This document shows, piece after piece, positions 30,299-36,019 of a stretch of DNA of 36,019 nt; position 1 is the first letter of the stretch; each line of letters starts with the position of its first letter. Source of the stretch: Bacteroidia bacterium (GTDB lineage Bacteria; Bacteroidota; Bacteroidia; JANWJV01); the NCBI GenBank assembly GCA_025451785.1, contig JANWJV010000075.1, positions 1 to 36,019 of the forward strand, written 5' to 3'. The position numbers were made by a program, and so were the translations under genes. The notes under the pieces were generated by a model. That model was not told the origin of the DNA. It saw only the letters and a list, made by a program, of their open reading frames with translations, and did no database searches.

Positions 30299-30766
30299 AT
30301 GCTGAAGAAAAGCCTCAATGCAGTAGTGGTAGCGGCCCTGATGCTATATGCGGGAAATGCCGTGGCACAGAAGAAAAAGATCACCCTCGACGGGAAGATA
30401 TTCGATGTGCAGCTGAAGGATGATGCTAAGAAAGGCGAAGGAAAGCCGATCACTGATGAACTTAGTTTCCGTTCAGGCAAGGTACGTTCGATGTACCTGG
30501 CCGATAAAGGCGGCTTTGGCGACGCAAAGCTCAAGATCACTGAAGATTCAAGCTATGTGGACGAGGATACCAAGCAGGAGATACTTAAAATGACATTCGA
30601 AGGGGAGTCCATGAGTTCCGATAACGACAAGTTTGTGCTTTATTTTACCGGCGAAGTGGATGGCGAAGATATTACCGGAACCCTTGTATGGGGCGCCGGC
30701 GGCGACAAGGTGAAAAAGAGCTACACTTACGCTGGCAGCCTCCGCGGGAAGAAGAAGAAAAAGTAA
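30299..30766 (+). CDS. Small secreted protein with lysine tail, function unknown
   Basis: A 155-residue protein with signal peptide MLKKSLNAVVVAALMLYAGNAVAQ. The mature part is predicted beta-rich and hydrophilic (KKKITLDGKIFDVQL, LKMTFEGESMSSDNDKFVLYFTGEVDGEDITGTLVW) and ends in GKKKKK. It may be a small periplasmic or surface beta-barrel-like protein; no family is recognised. The 183-bp gap before it holds no perfect -7 element; a degenerate TATACTTTAG at about 30265 is the best candidate. An oligo-A stretch (caaaaaaaca) precedes the ATG. Confidence 0.75.
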   Translation: MLKKSLNAVVVAALMLYAGNAVAQKKKITLDGKIFDVQLKDDAKKGEGKPITDELSFRSGKVRSMYLADKGGFGDAKLKITEDSSYVDEDTKQEILKMTFEGESMSSDNDKFVLYFTGEVDGEDITGTLVWGAGGDKVKKSYTYAGSLRGKKKKK

Positions 30767-30793
30767 GGACCATCCCTTTATTTGTGTTTCTTT

Positions 30794-30825
30794 TTTGGGA
30801 GGCTTGCACGCTTTTTCTAACTTTG
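30794..30825 (+). promoter_or_regulatory. Promoter of the T9SS cargo gene (-33 TTTG, -7 TAACTTTG)
   Basis: TTTG at 30794-30797, a 20-bp spacer and TAACTTTG at 30818-30825 match the Bacteroidota two-part consensus. ATG 30848 lies 22 nt downstream. Confidence 0.82.
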
Positions 30826-30847
30826 TGCACTAATCAAGCCCCTCACT

Positions 30848-31858
30848 ATGAAAACAAGAACTACTCTCTTATTGGCCCTTCTGTCGGTTTCTGCTACTGC
30901 ACAGATCACCCTTAACGTTGGCACGCATGCCATTTCGCCTGGAGATCAGCTAAGTACCTATGACGCTGACACTTCTGCGCAGCCCGGTGCCGCCGGGGCG
31001 AACATTACCTGGAACTTGTCAACGCTCCCGATCAGCAGCACACTTACCTCTGTCAATATCGTTGCGCCCAACACCACCACCTATTCTTCCAGCTTTCCTA
31101 CTGCGACCGCGGCAGCGGGAAGCGGTACCTCCTGGCAGTATTACAGGGTGAGCGGCAACACTTACAGTTTGCTGGGGACAGGTAATTCAACGCAGATCCA
31201 ATCATACCAGCAATCGCACGACCTTTTCACGTATCCCTTTACCTATAACACTACCACCACCGACAATACCATTCTTTGTAACTATACAGTGAGCGGGTTT
31301 AACTATCAGAGAACAGGAACTTCTCAAACAAAAGGCGATGCGTATGGAACGCTCATCTTGCCATCAGGTACTTTTTCAAACCTATTGAGGGTAAAGGTGA
31401 CTTATACCTACAAGGACAGTATGATCGGTTTCAACTTTACAGGTTATACCAGTTTGGTGCGTTACTCATGGTTTAATGCTACCAGCAAGACTCCTGTTTT
31501 TCAGATCGACTACATCACATTAACTGTATCGGGGAATTCTAATACGACCAAGATCGTTTCTGTAGGTTCTTTTGCGGTAGGAGTGAACGACCTCAGCGTG
31601 GCCGGATTTTCTGCGGACGTTTACCCCAATCCTGCCAACGGTCGTGTGAACGTTTCCTATGAGGTGCGCAATTCAACAGAGCTGAAGGTTCAGCTGCTGG
31701 GTCCCCTGGGACAAGCGGTGCGGGAATATCCTGTATCTGTATTTGCGCCTGGTTCTTATTCGGATGAGCTGGATATTTCGGGTATTGCTCCAGGTGTTTA
31801 TTACCTGCGTATGAATGGAACGGAAGGAAGTGTGCTCAAGAAACTGGTGATTCAGTAA
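30848..31858 (+). CDS. Secreted protein with type IX secretion C-terminal sorting domain
   Basis: A 336-residue protein. The signal peptide (residues 1-18) is followed by a Thr/Ser/Asn-rich beta region of unknown function. A typical type IX secretion sorting domain occupies about residues 258-336, with the VYPNPANGRVNVSYEV strand, VQLLGPLGQAV and the closing GVYYLRMNGTEGSVLKKLVIQ. Such proteins cross the outer membrane through the Por/gliding machinery and are usually anchored to surface polysaccharide. No secretion machinery gene is in the window. The body is low-complexity and could not be matched to an enzyme. It has its own promoter and a shared bidirectional terminator. Confidence 0.88.
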   Translation: MKTRTTLLLALLSVSATAQITLNVGTHAISPGDQLSTYDADTSAQPGAAGANITWNLSTLPISSTLTSVNIVAPNTTTYSSSFPTATAAAGSGTSWQYYRVSGNTYSLLGTGNSTQIQSYQQSHDLFTYPFTYNTTTTDNTILCNYTVSGFNYQRTGTSQTKGDAYGTLILPSGTFSNLLRVKVTYTYKDSMIGFNFTGYTSLVRYSWFNATSKTPVFQIDYITLTVSGNSNTTKIVSVGSFAVGVNDLSVAGFSADVYPNPANGRVNVSYEVRNSTELKVQLLGPLGQAVREYPVSVFAPGSYSDELDISGIAPGVYYLRMNGTEGSVLKKLVIQ

Positions 31859-31874
31859 GAAACTGATATCAAAT

Positions 31875-31908
31875 AAAAAAAGCCCTGGAATTTTCCAGGG
31901 CTTTTTTT
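31875..31908. terminator. Bidirectional rho-independent terminator
   Basis: A perfect 16-bp stem: AAAAAAAGCCCTGGAA, a TT loop and the exact complement ending in seven T. It lies between the convergent T9SS cargo and pntB genes and should work in both directions. Confidence 0.92.
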
Positions 31909-31923
31909 ATTGAGCTTTCAGTG

Positions 31924-33357
31924 CTATTCCATTGTCTTCAGTTCGGCCACCAGTTCGGTGAGCGCCTTCTTGGCATCGCCAAAGAACATAGAGCATTTGG
32001 GATCATAGAACAGCAGGTTGTCGATACCGGCATAGCCCGCGTTCATCGAGCGCTTGTTCACAATGATGTTCTTCGCCCTGTCTACTTCCAGGATAGGCAT
32101 ACCGTAAATGGGGGAGGCGGGGTCTGATTTAGCGGCTGGGTTTACCACGTCGTTGGCACCTACTACCAATACCACATCGGTTTGCTCGAACTCGGGGTTG
32201 ATGTCATCCATCTCCACTAATTTCTCATATGCTACGTTCGATTCGGCCAGCAGCACGTTCATGTGTCCGGGCATACGGCCCGCTACCGGGTGAATGGCGT
32301 ATTTCACTTCCACGCCGCGTTCTTCCAAAATATTCTCCAATTCTTTAATGATGTGCTGGGCTTGCGCTACGGCGAGGCCATAACCGGGAACGATCACTAC
32401 CTTTTTGGAGTAGTTCATCAACACAGCTACATCACTTGTGTTCATGTCCTTGATGCTGCCTTTTACATCTGTTGCTCCAGTCGCAGCACTGCTGCCTCCG
32501 AACGCGCCGAAGATCACATTGCTCAAGGGCCTGTTCATGGCCTTACACATTACAAGGGTAAGAAGCGTACCGGCCGAACCTACCAGGATACCGCCGGTGA
32601 GCATTACTTTGTTATCGTAAAGGAAACCTCCGAAGGCCGCCGCCAGACCAGTGAAGGAGTTGAGCAGTGATATTACCACCGGCATATCAGCGCCGCCGAT
32701 GGGAACGGTGAACATAACGCCGTAAAAGAGCGCCGCCGCGAAGAGCAGCCAGGCAAGGGTCATACTGCCTCCGGCAACAACGATATAAGCGCCGAAGCCG
32801 AACACGCTCAGCATGATAAGCGTGTTGATGATATTGTAAGCGGGAAGACGAATGGGCTTGTTCATCGTTCCGTTCAGTTTCAGAAAGGCGATGATACTGC
32901 CTGAGAAAGAGATGGAGCCGATGATAAGTCCGGCGATAATGGCGATCATCATGCCGGTAGCGGGTGCTGCCGCGCCTTCATGATGGCTATGGCCGAACTC
33001 AATGATCGAGATCAATGCCGCGCAAGCACCACCCATGCCGTTGAACATCGATACAAGCTCGGGCATTTTTGTCATCTGTACCTTTTTGGCGGTGAGCCAG
33101 CCGATCACTGTTCCCAGCGCGATGGCGCCGAAGATCATTCCGTAGATCATGGCGGGGATCTCGACCTTTGTTTCAAAGCCATTCACCACCTGTATATTAT
33201 TCACCAGGAAGATCGTTCCCAGGATGGCGATGGTCATCCCAACTGCCCCGATCAGGTTACCGTTCCTCGCGGTCTTCGCGTTGCCCATCATCTTAAGGCC
33301 GATGATGAAGGTCACCGAGCCGATGAGGTAGCATATCTCCAGTAAATTGTGTTTCAT
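31924..33357 (-). CDS. pntB: NAD(P) transhydrogenase subunit beta
   Basis: A 477-residue beta subunit of the proton-pumping transhydrogenase, which drives hydride transfer from NADH to NADP+ with the proton gradient. About eight to nine membrane helices occupy residues 5-265. The NADP(H)-binding domain III has the fingerprint VPGYGLAVAQAQH, HPVAGRMPGHMNVLLAES, VLVVGANDVVNPAA and KRSMNAGYAG. The length is normal. Its ATG overlaps the pntA2 stop by one base (TAATG). Confidence 0.97.
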   Translation of the reverse strand: MKHNLLEICYLIGSVTFIIGLKMMGNAKTARNGNLIGAVGMTIAILGTIFLVNNIQVVNGFETKVEIPAMIYGMIFGAIALGTVIGWLTAKKVQMTKMPELVSMFNGMGGACAALISIIEFGHSHHEGAAAPATGMMIAIIAGLIIGSISFSGSIIAFLKLNGTMNKPIRLPAYNIINTLIMLSVFGFGAYIVVAGGSMTLAWLLFAAALFYGVMFTVPIGGADMPVVISLLNSFTGLAAAFGGFLYDNKVMLTGGILVGSAGTLLTLVMCKAMNRPLSNVIFGAFGGSSAATGATDVKGSIKDMNTSDVAVLMNYSKKVVIVPGYGLAVAQAQHIIKELENILEERGVEVKYAIHPVAGRMPGHMNVLLAESNVAYEKLVEMDDINPEFEQTDVVLVVGANDVVNPAAKSDPASPIYGMPILEVDRAKNIIVNKRSMNAGYAGIDNLLFYDPKCSMFFGDAKKALTELVAELKTME

Positions 33358-33665
33358 TACTTTTTCTTTTTAAACATTTCAAGCATCCTGTCCGTCACCA
33401 CAAAACCTCCTACTACGTTGAGCGTTCCCAGCAATACCGCCAGGAAGCCTAGTGAAAGGGCCAGCACGTCGTTGGTGTCCATCTTCAACATCACGTAAAT
33501 AGCGCCTACGATCACCACCCCGTGGATGGCATTCGCGCCGCTCATCAAAGGTGTATGAAGCACGGTAGGAACTCCTCCGATCACTTCCACACCTACGAAG
33601 ATGGAGAGGATCACAAAGTAGAACATCTCCCTGTTATCGCTGAAAAACTTGAGTATATCTTCCAT
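33357..33665 (-). CDS. pntA2: NAD(P) transhydrogenase subunit alpha, membrane part (PntA2)
   Basis: A 102-residue membrane subunit with three helices, corresponding to the C-terminal domain II of E. coli PntA. Recognisable features are GGVPTVLHTPLMSGANAIHG and the following VGAIYVML helix. It is separate from the NAD-binding part, as in the three-gene version found in Bacteroidota and Rhodospirillum. It is co-transcribed with pntA1 (45 bp upstream) and pntB (1-nt overlap). Confidence 0.95.
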   Translation of the reverse strand: MEDILKFFSDNREMFYFVILSIFVGVEVIGGVPTVLHTPLMSGANAIHGVVIVGAIYVMLKMDTNDVLALSLGFLAVLLGTLNVVGGFVVTDRMLEMFKKKK

Positions 33666-33680
33666 AATTTCTTTTTTTTC

Positions 33681-33708
33681 TTTCTTAGTTTCTTTGCCTA
33701 CTGCCTAC
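33681..33708. repeat. Period-7 array between pntA1 and pntA2
   Basis: Units tttctta, gtttctt, tgcctac and tgcctac occupy most of the 45-bp gap within the operon. The gcctact heptamer is shared with 14324-14344 and 26778-26805. Confidence 0.7.
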
Positions 33709-33710
33709 TG

Positions 33711-34838
33711 TTACGCAGTCTGCGCTTTCTTCACACTCGGATGAACAGCATCTCCTTTGAAAACAATAAGACTTCCTTTGGTGATCTCTTCTTCCATCTC
33801 CCATTTGAACTTGTCCTTGTCAGCAAGGTGGAGGAGGAGGGTCTGGATATTTTTCGCGTAAAGATCGCTGGCGTTCATGGGAAGGAGTGAAGGGATATTT
33901 CCTTCGCCGATAATGGTGGCGCCGTGTTTTTGTACGGTCTTATTGAGCTCGCTTCCCACCACGTTACCGCCTTGTTCCACTGCCATATCAACGATCACGG
34001 AACCGAAGCGCATGCTCTTTACCATATCATCGGTTACCAATAAGGGGGCTTTCTTTCCCGGAATGAGCGCGGTGGTGATCACCACATCCGCTTCCTTCAC
34101 GTGTTTGGCAACAAGTTCTTGTTGCATCTTGAGGAACTCTTCCGAAACGCCTTTCACATAGCCGCCTTCTATCTTGATGGAGGCATCACTTTTTACCACA
34201 ATGAATTTTCCGCCGAGGGATTCCACTTGTTCTTTTGTCTCAGGACGGATATCGGTCACTTCCACCACAGCGCCCAAACGTTTCGCGGTAGCAATGGCCT
34301 GGAGGCCCGCTACGCCCGCACCAAAGATCACCACTTTGCAGGGACGGATGGTTCCGGCGGCGGTGGTCATCATGGGAAGGATCTTTCCAATGGTATCAGC
34401 AGCCATCAGCACAGCTTTATAGCCGGCCAGGTTGGCTTGCGAGGAGAGGGCATCCATTTTCTGGGCCCTGGAGATACGCGGTACTGCGTCCATGGAGAAG
34501 GCAGAGATACCGGCCTTTTCGCAGGCGCTCACCATTTCAGGATTAGTTGCAGCCCAAAGGAAAGAGATGAGGATCGCTTCTTTCTTCATTTTAGCGATCT
34601 CGGCAGGCTGAGGGGCGTTTACTTTCAATACCACATCGGCATCAGCGTACACTTTATTGCTGTCGCAAAGCTGTGCACCGGCGGCAGTATAGGCTTCATC
34701 GGAGAAAAAGGAGTTCATTCCTGCGCCATTTTCTACCAGCACTTCAAATCCTTTCTTAACCAGGTCCTTTACCACATCGGGCGTAAGCGCCACACGGTTC
34801 TCTTTCAGCTTTGTCTCTTTCGGAACTGCTAATTTCAT
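33711..34838 (-). CDS. pntA1: NAD(P) transhydrogenase subunit alpha, NAD-binding part (PntA1)
   Basis: A 375-residue soluble domain I, related to alanine dehydrogenase. It has the N-terminal PKETKLKENRVALTPDVVK, the VVIFGAGVAGLQAIATAKRLGA Rossmann loop and the mobile-loop segment DVVITTALIPGKKAP. It binds NAD(H) and docks on domains II and III of PntA2/PntB at the inner membrane. It leads the operon. The best promoter candidate is a one-mismatch -7 element (TACTTTCG, minus strand, 34882-34889), about 43 nt upstream. Confidence 0.96.
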   Translation of the reverse strand: MKLAVPKETKLKENRVALTPDVVKDLVKKGFEVLVENGAGMNSFFSDEAYTAAGAQLCDSNKVYADADVVLKVNAPQPAEIAKMKKEAILISFLWAATNPEMVSACEKAGISAFSMDAVPRISRAQKMDALSSQANLAGYKAVLMAADTIGKILPMMTTAAGTIRPCKVVIFGAGVAGLQAIATAKRLGAVVEVTDIRPETKEQVESLGGKFIVVKSDASIKIEGGYVKGVSEEFLKMQQELVAKHVKEADVVITTALIPGKKAPLLVTDDMVKSMRFGSVIVDMAVEQGGNVVGSELNKTVQKHGATIIGEGNIPSLLPMNASDLYAKNIQTLLLHLADKDKFKWEMEEEITKGSLIVFKGDAVHPSVKKAQTA

Positions 34839-34930
34839 TTGTCAGGGTTTTTGATCCTTCGCCCATTGAGCAAAGGAGGCCCGAAAGTAGTAAATTTTGG
34901 GGAAAATGATGCATTGTAAAAAAAGGGTGA

Positions 34931-35746
34931 TTATGGGAGCATAAATTGAGGCTCATCAAAGCCTGGCCTGACAAAGCTCCTTGCATTAGGGAAAAACTCT
35001 TCGGTTTCTCTTCTTGCATTTTCAATGAGGGCCAGAAAGTGGATTATATCATCTGTTTTGTCCGGCAGCAAATCAGCTATTCTCTGCCAAGCGGTGATCG
35101 AGTCGTCCATCGCGATAAGGGCTACTTTGGCAGATCCGTCCGAATCTTTTGGGAAGCCGTTTTCTTCCTGCCAGTCCTCGCCCTCGTGCTTCCCACTTAT
35201 AGCTCTTATGAGCTTTACCCATATTTGTATATGGTGCCAACCGATTACTTCCAGACAATCCTTCAGTTCTGCGGCTTCCTTTTCAACTTCATTTATCCTA
35301 ATACCCATTAGATAACATGATTTCAGGTGGCTCATCTTTTCTTCAAACGAGGTTCTTTCTGATTCAAAAAAAGCGCGCGCCGAATCCATATATTCCATAG
35401 CTGCTTTAGATGCTGGATGCCTCTTGGCATAATTTTCAGCTTCTGCATGCCTGGCCATTTCTTTGTCGACCGCTTCCTGGTCCAGCGCATTCAGATCAAT
35501 TCCCTTTTCTTTCGCAATATGCTCCAACATCTTCCCTGCCATCTTAAAGTTGTTACTTACAATCTCTAATACCTTTTGGTCATCTCTCTCGCCCTTGTCA
35601 TTATAAACGTCTTCTTCCTGGCTCATCTCGAAGTTAAGACATCGGCTTGTGAACTTACATCGTTCACACCATCTGTCACAATAGTTATATACACCGGGAA
35701 TATTATTGGGGTTTTTAGCTTTGTTAAGGAGTTCCTCTGGTTCCAT
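34931..35746 (-). CDS. Protein with N-terminal four-cysteine cluster, function unknown
   Basis: A 271-residue cytosolic protein with no signal or membrane segment. Near the N-terminus a Cys-x3-Cys-x2-Cys-x5-Cys cluster (C23, C27, C30, C36 in NYCDRWCERCKFTSRC) could bind zinc or an iron-sulfur cluster. The rest is mostly helical and acidic (DLNALDQEAVDKEMARHAEAENYAKRHPAS, MEYMDSARAFFESERTSFEEK), ending in a short proline-containing tail. Similar 'YCDRWCERC' proteins occur as uncharacterised proteins in Bacteroidota; no function is known to me. It has its own promoter and is not obviously linked to the transhydrogenase genes. Confidence 0.85.
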   Translation of the reverse strand: MEPEELLNKAKNPNNIPGVYNYCDRWCERCKFTSRCLNFEMSQEEDVYNDKGERDDQKVLEIVSNNFKMAGKMLEHIAKEKGIDLNALDQEAVDKEMARHAEAENYAKRHPASKAAMEYMDSARAFFESERTSFEEKMSHLKSCYLMGIRINEVEKEAAELKDCLEVIGWHHIQIWVKLIRAISGKHEGEDWQEENGFPKDSDGSAKVALIAMDDSITAWQRIADLLPDKTDDIIHFLALIENARRETEEFFPNARSFVRPGFDEPQFMLP

Positions 35747-35755
35747 TTTTTATTT

Positions 35756-35763
35756 CAAAATTA
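35756..35763 (-). promoter_or_regulatory. -7 promoter element (TAATTTTG) of the cysteine-cluster gene
   Basis: A minus-strand perfect TAnnTTTG match, 9 nt before ATG 35746. Confidence 0.6.
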
Positions 35764-35815
35764 AATAATGAAGGGATCGATTTCCATATGAGGGTTGTGA
35801 TTTTGGTCAACGCCA

Positions 35816-35838
35816 TCCTTCGGCAAGCTCAGGATGAC
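35816..35838 (-). repeat. Dispersed 23-bp repeat, copy 2 (inverted)
   Basis: Its reverse complement begins GTCATCCTGAGC and matches 14263-14285 at 22 of 23 positions. In one frame it encodes the ILRQAQDD peptide often seen in spurious intergenic ORFs. Confidence 0.82.
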
Positions 35839-35859
35839 ACGGACGTTTTAAAGTACAGG

Positions 35860-35934
35860 GGAGGGGATGCGGGGGCGGGGGGGTTTGGGGGCGCCCCCCC
35901 CCCCCCCCCCAAAAAAAAAAAAAAAAAAAAAAAA
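35860..35934. other. G-rich tract followed by C17 and A24 homopolymers (probable artefact)
   Basis: A G-rich stretch (35860-35891) is followed by 17 C (35894-35910) and 24 A (35911-35934). Such adjoining homopolymers are unlike anything else in the window and suggest a sequencing or assembly artefact, or a false join. A frame read through it would contain long runs of Lys or Phe. Confidence 0.7.
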
Positions 35935-36017
35935 GGAAGCCAAAGAATGAATATTGCAAAACATACCTCCATGAACCTCAGTGTCTGAATAGCCTCAAAA
36001 ACCTCCTGCAGATGTAT
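35935..36017 (-). other. Possible partial coding region at the window edge
   Basis: One minus-strand frame is open for 27 codons (IHLQEVFEAIQTLRF, then MEVCFAIFILWL) from 36017 to the homopolymer. It is not recognised, and its continuation runs into the A24 tract, so it may be a real fragment cut by a misassembly, or chance. Confidence 0.2.
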
Positions 36018-36019
36018 CC

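Noticed and set aside
35788-35988. 66-codon frame with Pro/Lys runs
   Set aside because: It is made of the dispersed repeat (ILRQAQDD) and the C/A homopolymers, so it is not a gene.

Overview
This window looks like a chromosomal segment of a Bacteroidota bacterium, most likely an environmental or metagenome-assembled relative of the Chitinophagales, Sphingobacteriales or Flavobacteriales. The evidence is many perfect TAnnTTTG (-7) promoter elements, almost no Shine-Dalgarno sequences, a C-terminal type IX secretion (Por) sorting domain, many lipoproteins, a two-component-regulator-type beta-propeller protein, and Bacteroidota-like versions of MiaE, GcvT, ComB, MntR and the three-gene PntAB. 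I see no rRNA, tRNA, CRISPR array, insertion sequence or phage gene.

Layout. 1-6.1 kb: end of a SirB1-like gene, a MiaE-like tRNA hydroxylase, a hotdog thioesterase overlapping a PglF/CapD-type sugar dehydratase (minus strand), a divergent GT4-type glycosyltransferase, then gcvT-comB. 6.1-8.8 kb: an S1/P1-nuclease/phospholipase-C-like secreted protein and a tight cluster of CHAP amidase, a membrane-anchored protein with a CHAT/caspase-like His-Cys pattern, and a small membrane protein. 8.8-14.2 kb: a propeller-sensor SpoIIE phosphatase, a lipoprotein, and SiaB- and SiaC-like proteins, which together form a Sia-type phospho-switch with no diguanylate cyclase in view. 14.3-18.9 kb (minus): a TerB-ABCG transporter fusion and a pair of exported proteins. 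19.0-22.5 kb: a THUMP RNA methyltransferase, a DegT aminotransferase overlapping a sugar-phosphate transferase (PglE- and PglC-like, matching the PglF-like gene at 1.2-3.1 kb), and smpB.

22.5-27.9 kb: mntR and an mntH-UspA fusion diverge from an operon of di-heme oxidoreductase lipoprotein, Tat-exported Rieske protein and outer-membrane porin. A perfect palindrome lies midway between the two -7 elements, so the redox/porin operon is probably under the same metal control as the transporter. 27.9-31.9 kb: a small exported protein, two paralogous TPR proteins, a small secreted protein and a T9SS cargo protein. 31.9-35.7 kb (minus): pntA1-pntA2-pntB and a cysteine-cluster protein. The last 0.2 kb holds a dispersed repeat and a suspicious C17-A24 homopolymer.

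Two genome-scale patterns stand out. First, about ten intergenic regions carry short arrays with a strict 7-bp period but a different heptamer at each place; several run into promoters, start codons or coding ends, and one forms the hydrophobic core of a signal peptide. Second, several genes have their start codon only 4-6 nt after the -7 element, which predicts leaderless transcripts. No intergenic gap exceeds 300 bp.
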